A stretch of 64,000 nt of DNA, from the NCBI GenBank assembly GCA_028583685.1, contig JAMXIF010000058.1, positions 10,941,437 to 11,005,436 on the forward strand, read 5' to 3'. The position numbers and the translations under genes were made by a program. Positions 36,641 through 47,851 of this stretch are shown here, in pieces. The DNA is from Petaurus breviceps papuanus. Lineage: Eukaryota; Chordata; Mammalia; Diprotodontia; Petauridae. How positions within the stretch are numbered: the first letter of the stretch is position 1; each line of letters opens with the position of its first letter. The notes beneath the pieces were generated by a model, which was given only the letters and a program-made list of their open reading frames with translations, was not told the DNA's origin and ran no database searches.

Positions 36641-37546
36641 CCCTTTGCCCTTTCTGTATGGTCAAGAGGGGGATCCCAACCACCATAATAGGGGTAGACC
36701 TCATGGCATAAAGAGTAATGTGCCCTTGGGGGGCTCATCCTGTTGTTCTTTCTTTAAGGACTTAACACTACAAAATACATTGGGCTCAGACTTGCTGACT
36801 CAGTAATTGAATTGGTTTTCATGGGGAATCAAAGAGGAGATAGGAAAGGGCTATAGAGAATAGAATGGAGAGTTAAGGTTCCTCATAGAGTTTCGAATTC
36901 AGAGAAAGGGAGACCTGAGAAATAGCTAGAAGGTGGATCCATCCCATAACTTACAAAAGCCCAGTTCAGGTTCTTCCCTGCCCCAACAGGGAAGTGTAAC
37001 TGAGTGGATCTGGCTGCTCTGGGTGCTGTCCTCAGGCAGCTGGATTCAAGAGACCACAGGGAGCATGAGGTCAAGCTGATTAACCAATAGGCAGTCTTAA
37101 CTAGATACTGACCACTTTCCATGGGTCATTCTGTAAGGGTCAAGAAGAATACAGAAAGCTACGATAAGATCCCACTCCAGGCACCCATCAGATGTTTGTG
37201 AGGTCTGCCTGTGCCCGGCCGAATGAGGGGCAGAGGGAGGAGCACAGTAAGGAAACCTGGCCATGCCCTGTCTTCAGCTTCCTTGAGGTGTCTTGACTGC
37301 CTGCTTCTAGTCTCATCTCCCTTGGCATAAAGCCTCCTGTTTGCCTTCTCATCAGAGTAACTCAGAATATTCACATCCTCATCCTAAAACAGTGTACAAT
37401 GTGTATAACTGTTTATGCCTGCCTCTGTACGAATGGAAAGCTATGTCCCCCCAGGGAGATGAGGCAGGGGAAGGAGGTGATGGGGTAGAGCCACCATCTG
37501 TCCTATGTTGAAGCTGCTTGCAACCTCCTGGTCATATTAGCCCACA

Positions 37547-37553
<7 letters not shown>

Positions 37554-37601
<48 letters not shown>

Positions 37602-37770
37602 CCTCCCTCCCTCTCTCTCTCCCTCTCTCTCTCTCTCCTTTCCTCTCTTCCTCTCTCTCTTTCCGTCTCAACCCCCCCTCCCCTGCCCCTTCTCTCCCTC
37701 TCCACATCTCTCTGTCTGCTATCTATCTCACACTCTCTCTCCCCCTGCCCCCTCCCTCTCTTTCCCTCTC
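37554..37770 (+). repeat. CT-rich polypyrimidine tract
   Basis: Perfect (CT)n at the left grades into imperfect CT/CCCT units. It gives rise to a spurious Ser/Leu-rich open frame. Confidence 0.9.
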
Positions 37771-38099
37771 ATGCATGTGTTGCTCATTCTCAGGCCATCT
37801 GGCTACCTATGGGAGTCACACATACCCTTATCTGACACCAGAGAGAGAAACAGCCCTGTCACATGCCATTGTATATAGTTTCTGAGGAAGACCACCATCT
37901 CCATCATTCATTCACTCTACTCCTCCTGACCCTGTCCTGAGCTAACACAGGTCATATATGCTGTGGGCCAGAGCAAGAAGAATGTTCTTTGATATATGGG
38001 GCTTGCCAGTATATTCATCTGATAGGCCCCAGATTTTTCCACATCTTCCCCTAAGAGACCTCAATTCCTCTAAACAATATTTTTGAGTCCTACTTAAGC

Positions 38100-38265
38100 C
38101 ACCTTCTACATATGTGACCCAGGACAGGTTGGTTAGCCTCTTTTAACACCAATTTTCTTATCCATAAGATGTCAGTGATAGTTGCACCTATCTTAACAGG
38201 GTGAAATCATATAAAATAAGGTATATACAGTGCCTTGCAAATCTTGAATCGCTTATTTAAATGTC
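38100..38265 (+). mobile_element. MIR fragment
   Basis: 'tacatatgtgacccaggaca', 'tttcttatccataagatgtc' and 'acagtgccttgcaaatcttg' in MIR order. Confidence 0.6.
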
Positions 38266-38274
38266 AACTACTCC

Positions 38275-38830
38275 TTGCAAAATACTGGACTGGGTACTAC
38301 TATTGATTTAGCCCCCTCCAGCAGAGAGCTTATAATCTATAAGGAAAGATAAGCAAAGTACACAGATAACAGTACAAGGCAGAATGGTGATATGTGCCAT
38401 AAGAGAGAGATGAAGTGCTTTAAAGGTTCAGAAAAGGGAGAAATCCTTCCTCTTAATATATCCAGGAAAGCTTTATGAAGGAAATAACATTTGAGCAGAG
38501 GTTTAAAGATTGAGTAACATTTCAACAAGCTGAGATATAGGGCAAAGGCATTCTAAGGGGAGTAGACAGCTTTAGCAAAGGCATGGAAATGGGAAAAAAT
38601 GAAAAGCATATTCAGGGAAAATCAGGGAGCCCAGTCTGGCTGGTGCATCAAAGGGTATATGTTGAAAAGTAACGAGAAGTAAGGCTAAGAAAAAAAAGTT
38701 GGGGTGCATTGTAGAGCGCTTTGCTTGCTAAACTAAAGAATATGAACTTTTTTTATTAAGTAAGCCCTGTGTAGACAGTGATGGCTGTTGAACAGGAAAG
38801 TGGTGTGATAAGAGCCTCAGGACCATGAAT
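38275..38830 (-). mobile_element. L2 3' region
   Basis: 'agagagcttataatctataa', 'ggaaagctttatgaaggaaa', 'tttgagcagaggtttaaaga' and 'ggtgtgataagagcc' in the antisense L2 order. Confidence 0.7.
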
Positions 38831-39495
38831 CAGGTATCACACCACATCCATGGAGGGTGAATTCTGCCCCAAAAGGGCAACTTCAAAGCTGAGGGTTGGC
38901 GGTATGCAGAAAAAGATGCTCTGACCCCACAAACCTGTGAAAGAATTGTCCCACACCACCAAGGCCAGAAGAAGCCTAGGGAAGCAGGACCACCAGTAGC
39001 ACCTAATCCCTCCACTGAGCTCTGCTCTGGCTTCCCTTGAGGTCTGTGGTTTGATTGAGAAAACCACAGCAGTAGAAGCAGTAACTTAAAAAAAAAAAAG
39101 GGAAATAGTAGTAGCCTATAGGTGACAACTAAAGTTGTCCTTCTTCAGGCAGCTCCACAGCCCAATGCCAGAGGTTTTTCCTTGAGTGGCTGGCTGGGCT
39201 CAGGGACTTGTCAGGCACAAGTTAGCATATTGATTGTAGGCAGAAAAAGGCTGGTTTAGTGCCATGGTCAGCCCTACCTATTAAGAAAGAACTGGGTTGC
39301 TCCCAAAGGCCATTCATTGGTCCTTTCATGAGGCTTGCTGGTTCTGAGAACCAGGCACTCTGAGTCTTGCCTCAAAAGAGAATGATGTAAATTTGAAGTT
39401 GGTGACAGTGGACAGAAACTGCCTAGTGGGTTTTTTGTTAGATGTGATTTTCTCTGTATAGCTTTTTCTCCACACTGATCTTTAACAGTCTAGAT

Positions 39496-39751
39496 CAGGG
39501 TTTCTTAACCAAAGGTTTAGAAAAAGTGCTAATCAATGGAACTCTGAATAGAATAGTAGATTTCAGAGAGTCCATAAACTTAGAGAGGAAAAATGTGTCT
39601 TTGTTTTCACTAACCTTTGGTTTTCTTTGTGATCTAATAAGTTGTATTTTTATTTAAAGACATGATTCTGGAAAGGAATCCATAGGCTTCTGGTGAAGTG
39701 TCTGAGCTGCCAGAAGGGGTCCATGATAAAAAAAATGGCTAAGAACCCCCG
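39496..39751 (-). mobile_element. hAT-like non-autonomous DNA transposon, 8-bp TSD
   Basis: 256 bp. The left terminus CAGGGTTTCTTAACC pairs with the right terminus GGCTAAGAACCCCCG as a 12/15 inverted repeat. A perfect 8-bp duplication GTCTAGAT flanks it (39488-39495 and 39752-39759). Both features are typical of hAT elements. The interior is non-coding and matches the element at 60297 in the opposite orientation (strand is relative to that copy). Confidence 0.8.
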
Positions 39752-40811
39752 GTCTAGATCAGTAGTGCTCTAGGGGTTCATGAAGATGCCTAACACTCTT
39801 AGCACAGTCCTCCCCACATCCCTCAGAGGTCCTACTACTGTTCCCAGCCATATACCTATACTTGTGCCAGACATGGAACAGTAGTCCACAGTTTTCTTGG
39901 GAAAGGCCCAGGAAGGAGTCAGAGACCCCTTCTTCCTGTTACTATATCAGAATTCCATGTGGAGAGGAGCTATTGGGGGGGGATGGGAGGGAAGTGTTAT
40001 CCACATGGTTGACAAAGCCTGGCAGTGAAAAGATAATCTCCATTTTCCCTCTTTCTCCCATCTTGTTCTTTCCCACCATTGTCTTGAAATCAAAGCCATT
40101 CAAATGGAAAATCTCTTAAATCTTGAACTGAATGTTAGATTTCTAACATTAAGGAAGGCACCATAAAAAGGCTCATGAGTGTAACATCCCTATCTCTGAT
40201 CCTCTGTTGAACTCTATACCACCATTTAGGGGCTAATCCTTTTATCCCAGGGTACTCTCCCATCTTTATCCACCCCATCCTTGCCTGGCACTTTTTGGGC
40301 AGCAGGGTGGTAGCCGGAGGCATTGGGGACTTCTCCCTATAAACTTTAGTTGCTATAGCAGCTTGTGATCTGAGCACCTATTTTTATTGGTTTGGCTGCT
40401 TTCCGGGTAGCCCATCCCTTCTACTGCCTCCAATATGGATTCCTCTTGTGAGATAATTGCCAGTAGAAAATGCTTATCTAATAGCTAGGAGTCAGTTCTT
40501 TTCTCTCATTCCATGAGACTTTGTTGGAACCAGGTTGTCCTAGCAGAGTGGGCATGTTGGAAGTGAATGCTTTTCCATTCAGGGTCTGGGCAGGACTCAC
40601 TCCTCAGTACACAGCCTCAGATGAGACACAGGAAGTAGGGAGCTGGATGTGTAGAGTGACCAGCATAGTCCACTTGAGGATAACAGTCCTAATCAACCAC
40701 CTATTTTAAGGGGCATGCATTTGAAGAGGAAGAAGTTACTACTGAACCAAAGAAAGCTAGCACTTCTCAAAGTAAAGAGTCAAGAGAGGAAAAGCCATAG
40801 GCTAAGAGCTA

Positions 40812-40920
40812 GTCAGTCAGTAAGCATTTATTAAGCATCTGCTATATGCCGGGCACTGTCCTAAGTCCTGATGATACAAATGATAGTCCCTGCCCTCAAA
40901 GAGCTTACCATCTCACTCCC
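40812..40920 (-). mobile_element. L2 3' end fragment
   Basis: 'taagcatttattaagcatct', 'gccgggcactgtcctaagtc' and 'ccctgccctcaaagagctta'. Well-preserved antisense tail. Confidence 0.8.
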
Positions 40921-41234
40921 AGTTATATGTACTTATACTCCTGGTTTCAGGCATTATTCAAATAATACTAACATTTAGAGGATTAACCCTCACTGTGTAT
41001 AGAATGTAGGGGTGGGAGTCTGGCTGCTGTCTGAACAGTGGAAAGTACATTAAAGCTGATACCTGTTTCATCTGCTGCTCTGTTCCCTTAACTATTGGTA
41101 GGCATCAAGGATAGGGCTCTTTCCTCTCAGGCAGAAGGTGGTCATCTACCTGTGCTTCCCAGAATTCTGGTGGAGGCTGGGTTTGCCCCATGATCCAGGC
41201 TGCTGCCACTGCTGGCTCTGTCCCAGGCACCAGT

Positions 41235-41340
41235 GAATTCTCAGGTATTTAGACATTCATTTTATTGTTTAATCGAGCTTGAAGCCATTTAAATTAATAC
41301 AAGTTTTTACACTTGGCAGCAAAGGCTTTTCCAGCCCCCT
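41235..41340. promoter_or_regulatory. Candidate conserved non-coding element
   Basis: Non-repetitive AT-rich block with 'tttattgtttaatcgagctt' and 'ccatttaaattaatacaag', about 1.3 kb upstream of the first exon seen here. Motif-based only. Confidence 0.25.
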
Positions 41341-42635
41341 TTAGTGGAGAGAGAAGAGAGGTGAGAGAAGAGTCAGGAGGGAAATACAAGCCAAGCTAGG
41401 CTCTTGAATGAGAGAATGAGAGCCCTGGAAAGATGGGGAAGAGGCAGATATCTGAGGCCTTTTCCCTCAATAGAACATCGGAACTAGAACTCTTCTGTTT
41501 AGTGTTACTCCTCATTGAACCTCCTTGGGTTCCAAGTGGATAAAATAATTTCTAGAGTAGGAGAAAGAAGCCGGTGACTTCTGTAGGATTATCAGAGGAG
41601 CTATTCAGGCTTGACCTTTAGCCAAACCAGCATATAGACCTTGTCTGGGCCCACAATTTAGGAAAATGGTTACATTATCAGGGAGTCTGCCATTGCCCAC
41701 ACCAAGGTACCATGCCATCTATGAGTGCAGTGCATAGGATCATAACTTTTTTATTGTAAGGGACCCTAAAGATCATCTCATCCCACTCAGCTATGTCTGT
41801 CTTCTTCTCCCTGTCCCTGCCTGGCATTCATGGCAGCCACTTTAATTACCTTCATTAAAAATTCATTCATTCAGCTCCTCCAGGCAAAGCACTGCTTCCC
41901 CAGTCCTTGGGGACAGCCTGGTTCCCTAAGGGCCCACCTGTCTTTCTACTTGCAGAGCTAGAAGTGGGAGCTGAAGAAGGGTGGTAGCCAGCACCAGCCA
42001 TGTTCCTCAGCCCTCCTCTCTGCCAATCCCAAAGCACCTTAGTATTGGCCATCCTAAGGCAAAATCTCTACTGTGTCCAGAAACCTGGAACCAGCACCCT
42101 CTGTGCTTCAGGAGCCCAACATTGGACCAAGACTGCTTTAGTGATTGGATTCACCCCCTCAAGCCCCAAATTTGTGGCAGATCAATGGGAAAGGTACTGG
42201 TTGGTATACTGGCAGGCTGACATTGCAGCTGGCAGTCCCCAGGCCACAGGGAGACAAGGGAAGTCCCCAACAGGCTTCCTGTTAAGGGGACACACGTGGC
42301 CTGTAGCCTAGAGGCAAGAGAAAGGGGCTCATTGGTGACACGATTTTGGCCTATGTGAGCATAGGCCCTAGTATTAAAGGGAAGAGTTCTAAGAAGGGCA
42401 GAGAGATTGGGGAATAGTTCTAGCCACTGATATTCCCCTGCCTGAGACATCCTTGCCCACTACTGTTTCACAGAGCAGATTCAACCAGATCTCAGTTTGT
42501 GAAATGCAGGAACCCAAGAAGTATCACAGTGTCTTCTCTACACGGTTGATAGTTTCCTGCCTTTCACCATGCATCAACCTCAATGCCCCAAATGCATCTC
42601 TTTGCTGACTCAGTCCCCTCTTTTTGTGTCCCCAG

Positions 42636-42824
42636 GTGGAAGTGGAGGTGGAGAGCATGGATAAGGCAGGGAACTTCATCGGCTGGCTGCACATCGATGG
42701 TGCCAACCTGTCAGTCTCACTGGTGGAGCATGCTCTTTCCAAGGTGCATTTCACTGCTGAGCGCAGCTCCTACTACAAGTCCTTGCTATCTGCTGAAGAA
42801 GCTGCCAAACAAAAGAAAGAGAAG
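42636..42824 (+). CDS. SND1: SND1 exon, end of fourth SN-like domain
   Basis: This exon has 63 whole codons (phase 0 at both ends) and encodes [17 protein letters not shown] through AAKQKKEK. It corresponds to about residues 594-656 of the 910-residue human protein, counted back from the C terminus. SND1 is a multifunctional RNA-binding protein: transcriptional coactivator, RISC-associated nuclease and splicing/snRNP factor. It has four staphylococcal-nuclease-like repeats and a C-terminal Tudor/SN module. This exon supplies the end of SN4, including the [11 protein letters not shown] strands and the helix around [11 protein letters not shown], then a charged lysine-rich helix. The acceptor is 'ccccag' and the donor 'gtaagt'. 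Compared with human as I recall it, the one obvious change is SVSLVEH for SVLLVEH. Confidence 0.97.
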
Positions 42825-42959
42825 GTAAGTAGTCATGAGGAGGAATCTGGGAGGTGGGTGTAAAAGAAGAGGTGACCATGTGGCAGGTGTGAGGTGGTAG
42901 AATAAGCTTCCAGAGCCAGAAACCTGTCAGCTGACCCACCTCAAGGCTTACAAAGGCTC

Positions 42960-43115
42960 CCCCAACTCCTTCATTTTACAGAAAAGGAAACTGAGTGCTA
43001 GAGAGATGAATGATTTGCTCAAGATTAGAGCTATTAAGTGGCAAAGTTAGAATTCAAACTCAGACCTTCTGACACCAAATGGTGCTCTTTTTACTGTTAG
43101 GTCATGCCCAGGAAC
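42960..43115 (-). mobile_element. MIR-type SINE fragment
   Basis: 'ttcattttacagaaaaggaa', 'tgatttgctcaagattagag' and 'ttcaaactcagaccttctga' in antisense MIR order, 135 bp downstream of an SND1 exon. Confidence 0.65.
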
Positions 43116-44999
43116 AGGAATCATTCTGTAGCTCTCAGCTGCATGGCTGGGGATGGGCTTCTTCCTGTGCCCCAGATGAGCTGGGACCAGCCAGAGCTGG
43201 AGTTCAGAAGTTTCTACTAACGGCTACTCTGATGCCTCTACATACCGTAGAGTGACCCCAGGCTCTTCAAAGACCATGCCACTGGAGCTGAGCCTAAGCA
43301 GGCCCCACCCAGCTGAGATGGTGTCAGTGGAGGACCATAAGGCTCTTTCCCAAGGGCCAGGCTCACTGAGTTTAGACAAGTTGATCACCAGGTTGACTGT
43401 AGGATGAAAACTGTTTTTTTCCCCCAAAAAACAACTCTCCATCACCTACTAAATTAAAGGATTTTTGATTAGCATCAGTGGGGGCAAGTACACACATCTA
43501 CAGACTTACAGATCTTTGAAATAAGTCAGCAAGCCCCCTGCGGAGACAGGGCTGCCACAGAGGGAACCATCTGCTTGGGTCAAATGGGTTTGGAAGTTAA
43601 GTTTGTCTCCTTAATCCCTGTCCCTTGACACTGAATCATTTTGTTCCAGGTACTACTATCATTCATGGTGTAGCTCAAGAATATTTATTTAGTCTTAATA
43701 ACAATAAGGCATCTGGACTGGGAGACTGGAGTAAGGTCGATAATATAAAGACAGTTGGGGGTGAGCCCCCAAGAGGGAGAAAAAGAGGAGAGCACAGTAC
43801 TTTTACCTGATGCCTGACTCCTCCAGGATTCCTTGTATGGCCAGAGGCCCTAATTTGAATCTGCTTCACGTTACCCCGCTGGGAAGCCCATTTTGGAAGC
43901 TACCCCCTGAGAGACATAAACCTGTTAGGATGGCAGATTTACCGTACGTCAGCCTCTGCAGACACTGCATTGAGGTGATGGGGGATGGGTCAGAAAGCAT
44001 TTGGGGGAAACAAATCATCGATTAAGGAACAAAATGCTTTGGTGGTAGGAACCAGCCTTCCCTGCCCCCACCTAGCCCTCTCCAAAAGCCTGGCAGTGGT
44101 TGACTTAGAGCCCGCACTGATAATGGGGATAAATCAATCGGCCACCAATTTGTCAGGGTTTCTCTGTGCTTGAGGAGGATTTTGTAGGACAGCCGTGCTG
44201 AGCCATAAATTTGTTCCAGGAATAAATGTTTCCTTCCCTATGGGGGTAATCATCTGGTTCTACGTCTCTGATTCCCAGAGCTGGGCCTGCTTACCTAACT
44301 AAAGGCAGGGGTTCCTCTGCTCTTTTCTCATTTCTCCTGCCCATAACAGAAGACTCCTTGCTCCATCCCTTAGGTCTTTCTGCCTTTTACCTTTGCTCCC
44401 CTGGATGGAATTGGTTTCTCCCCCTAAAATGCCCCTCTTCTTCCTTCTCATCCCTGCCTTCCCTCCTAGATCACCCATCCACCCACCCAGAATAAGCCAT
44501 ATACACAGATTTTTTGGAATTTGAGGTTAGCAGTAATAGATTGCAGTTTAGAAATCACCCCAGATGATGGAACAAGCAGGAGAGACCAGTCTTCCCATTT
44601 TCCCAGACATCCTCTTTTCCTGACCTCCACCCCAAACCCCAGTTTCTCCAAACATGTAGGGCAGCATTTTCTGCCCTCTATAAAACCCTTTCCTTTCCAC
44701 TGCATTTTCTAAGCTTCTTAGAGGGAGATCAGAATTGGTTGATATGTGTAGGTGAGCACCACGTCAACAGAGGTTTAAGTCCTCACTGAGTAGTCATGAT
44801 TAGTAGTATGAACAGCAAACACCCATTTTCAAGACCCAGATTCAAAAACCATCTCTCCTGTCACTCCCACTCAGCCACCTCATAGCTGCCCATTGCAGAT
44901 GGGAACAGTTCTCCGGCCCTCTTGAGCCAAGAGTAAGAGAGGCCAGGCCCCCAGGGTTAGGGCAGAGAGAAAAAGCCCGTGGGTGATGAAGGGAGCACA

Positions 45000-45180
45000 T
45001 TCTTTGCCAGGTATTAGAATTGGATGTCATTATTTAGTGTAAAGTAGATTTGGCTGAATGAGCCCAAGTCATCATTTGCTGTTGCCCTTTGATAAAGCCA
45101 GGAAGTCATTATCAATGATTAATTACTTACACAGACTGCATGTTTTTATTTCAGCCCAATTAAAGAGCAGGGCCTCACTC
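45000..45180. promoter_or_regulatory. Candidate conserved non-coding element
   Basis: It contains ATCAATGATTAATTA (45111-45125, PBX/HOX- and homeodomain-like), a TCF-like CTTTGAT (45087-45093) and several TAATTA/TCATTA motifs in non-repetitive sequence. Confidence 0.35.
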
Positions 45181-45407
45181 CCTGTGCCAGGGGTTGCCCT
45201 CCTCTTGGGCTCTTCTACCCACCCACCCCTATCCTGAGCAGACAGCAAAGCTTCTTCAAGGGTCCTGCAGGTGGTAGTGGAAGCTACCAAGCCTGCTGCA
45301 TGTGGATCTCCCTGTAGGCCCTGATTTGGCTTAGCTGGCCTTGGGGCAGGAAAATTTGGAGTGTTTGGAACCAAGATCCAGGACCCATTTAAGGCTCACA
45401 CAGAGGA

Positions 45408-45434
45408 TTGCTTTGGTAGCACATACACTAAGAT
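45408..45434 (+). pseudogene. U6 snRNA 5'-end fragment (possible)
   Basis: 'ttgctttggtagcacataca' then 'ctaagat' resembles the U6 5' region (cgcttcggcagcacatatac, then taaaat) at about 22 of 27 positions. The rest of U6 is absent. It could be a truncated retropseudogene or chance. Confidence 0.4.
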
Positions 45435-47309
45435 AAGTCTCAGACAAAGTTACCAAGGTCCTGTGAATGAAGAAGAGATGTCTGTGGCCACAGAACCAAC
45501 AGGAAGAGGTGGACATTGGGGATATTAGTACATCAGAGCCAAGGAAAAAGGCAGTTGCTAAGAGCCTAGGAAATGGGGCTCTCCTCTCTGGGACTTTGGG
45601 AGAGATTTTAGGAGAAAAGCACAAGACTGGGGGCAAGAGGGGTAATGTGTGTGCTTGCCTGCACACACTCACACCCAGCACGTGTACACGCATCTATTTG
45701 GAGAATCTGACAACTGGTTTTTCCATTTAGTAGCTACTCCCTGCTGGGCTAATTCCTCCCTGTCCCTACACAGACTCCTCAGTGAAAGGACTGGGTAGAG
45801 CCATGCCCTCCCCTTAGTAGGAGGCTGACTAATGGCAAATCCCATTCTCCTCCCAGGTCCCAGGGTAGACCTGGAAGCCATGGGGTCAGCAACAGTCGCC
45901 TTTTCCCATTATACTGCCTGTTTCCTTTCTCTTCCCACCCCATCATGGCCCTAGCTGAAAAAGAAGGTTACATTGGCCATTGATTTCATTTTATTTATTT
46001 TGGCTCCCCTGCTGCGGGTGTCAAGGCATCCTCCACCCTGGCCCCAAGCCAGCCCCTCCCCTGAAGCCTGAGAATAGCAGTATTAAATAGAGTTTAGAGA
46101 GGAAAGACTTGAGCCAGCAGATCCCCAGACCATGCATGCTTCCCACCTCCTGCCAAGTGAGGACAGGGGGGCTCCCTGGGGAGGGGAGAGGCAGGATGGA
46201 AAAGGAAGCCATTACGTCCTGACCTGATTTGTCCTTCATACCATACTCCTGTCCTCGCTGTACAGGTTGAGCTGGTTCTGTACCTAACTGGAGGAGCCAC
46301 ATCAACAGGTAGTGTTTCAGAGTCTGACGTGAATATGCAGTGTGCTGTGATAAAATGGAGATTTGTAAGGCAAAGAAGCTTTGGGGAGGAAGGGAAGGGA
46401 AAAAGGAAAAGTGTTTTTCCAGCCTGGACTTAACTTTGATCTTTGAGCACTGCTATGAAAGAGTATAGATAGGGCTATCCTAGCCCATTGCATGGAGAGC
46501 AAGGGAAGAGCCTTTCCTGTCCTAGCTAAAATCTCTTTCATGACTCCAGGCTCAAAGGGAATCTGGGTGACTGCTGCTGCTTTTTTTTTTTTTAATTGCC
46601 ATTAATCTACCAAATAGATGAGTAGACAATGAGCTGGAAGATAGAGGTGGTCTTAGGATCTTCTGTCTAAGGGTGTGTCAGCAGCACACGAATCCTGCTA
46701 TGAGACTGGGCAGAGCCCTGCTTCTGTCACCCTCACCCCCAGCACTTTGGCTCTGGAAGCACCTTCTCCAGCCTCTCCCACTAAGGAGGTGAGAGGGAAA
46801 ACTGAAGCGCTGCCCCCACACGGCTGCAGGAATCACTGTTGATCCCTGGAGAGGGGGCCTGGGCTTCCCTGTCTCCTTCCAAAGGCCTATTCAGTGACAG
46901 TAAAAGGAGTGTCAGCCTTGGGGATTCCAAGTGACACGCTCCTTCTTGGTGATCTGAAGTGATGAAGCGAGGGAGCATGTGATGGCAGTGAGGACGTGGC
47001 ACTAGCAGATGTCTTGTCAATGTCTATCTTTTCATGGCACAACATCCAAAATGGAGGGGGAGTGAATCGCTATCACCAGGGCCCCCTCTGCTCCAGGAGC
47101 TGATCCTGAAGACTATTTCCCACTTAACTTCTTCCCATAATAAAGTTCCACAAGCCAGATTCCCCTTCCAGCCTTCCTGTGGCCATTGGCCTTGAGGACC
47201 CCAGACTCCAGGAGCAAGGGGCTGCCCAACCACAGGAGGGTACCACGGGACCAGGGAGTGGGCTGGCCTTCCCGGAGGTTCTCCAGACCTCCCAGTGTGT
47301 GGGCCTGTT

Positions 47310-47505
47310 ATCACAGAAGGAACCTCAGAGGCCACCAAATCCAAAGTCCTCTCCCCCATTTTATAGGGGAGAAGACTTTGTCTTGAAGAAATTCTATGAC
47401 TTGCTCAGGGTCACACAAGTAGTAAGCAGCAGAGGCAAGATTGGAATCAGGTCTCTCTGACTCCAAGTCCAGCATTCTTCTCCACTATATCATACTGCTT
47501 CTCAG
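47310..47505 (-). mobile_element. MIR-type SINE
   Basis: 'agaaggaacctcagaggcca', 'cccattttataggggagaag', 'gggtcacacaagtagtaagc' and 'ggaatcaggtctctctgact' in antisense order. Confidence 0.7.
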
Positions 47506-47582
47506 AGAACAGAATCAACAAAACTTGAGTTAGCACCTGGTCAGAGGATCAGCTACAAGTGATCCCTTTCTACTTCTGGTCC

Positions 47583-47745
47583 TTTTTTTTTTTTTTAATT
47601 ATTTTTGGAGGGGGCGGAGGCAGTGGGGTTAAGTGACTGCCCGAGGTCACAGGGCTAAAGTGTTAAGTGTCTGAGACTGAATTTGAACAAAGGTTCTCCT
47701 GACTCCAGGGCCAGTGCTCTACTCACTGCGCCACCTAGCTGCCCC
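47583..47745 (-). mobile_element. tRNA-derived marsupial SINE (type B)
   Basis: The tail appears as 14 T at 47583-47596. The body reads 'ggggttaagtgactgcccga', and the head 'tactcactgcgccacctagc' then 'tgcccc'. It is opposite in orientation to the SINEs at 50.6-51.2 kb in the same intron. The target duplication is unclear. Confidence 0.85.
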
Positions 47746-47829
47746 TTTGTGGTCCATTTTTTAATGTAAAATATTCACTTGTTAGAAGAAGAAACCAATT
47801 TGATTTGTTGCTAAGAGTGTCCAGTAAGA

Positions 47830-47851
47830 AACACACACACACACACACACA
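47830..47851. repeat. CA dinucleotide microsatellite
   Basis: A perfect (AC)11 tract. Confidence 0.9.

Larger units (their letters stand above)
1..42635 (+). other. SND1: SND1 large intron (3' part)
   Basis: This is intronic sequence upstream of the first SND1 exon seen here; it ends with the acceptor 'gtgtccccag'. The donor and the preceding exon (human residues ending about ELVLQRE) were not found, so the intron is longer than 42.6 kb. In human the SND1 locus is also very long, and LRRC4 lies nested inside it on the opposite strand. No LRRC4-like long single-exon frame occurs here. The intron consists of LINE, SINE and DNA-transposon copies (listed separately) separated by low-copy sequence. 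Confidence 0.9.

Noticed and set aside
37518-37835. 105-codon Ser/Leu-rich frame
   Set aside because: It is a translation of the CT tract.
1-42635. Nested LRRC4 gene or a further SND1 exon upstream
   Set aside because: No long leucine-rich-repeat frame on the reverse strand and no sequence encoding the expected preceding SND1 residues was found. They presumably lie outside the window.
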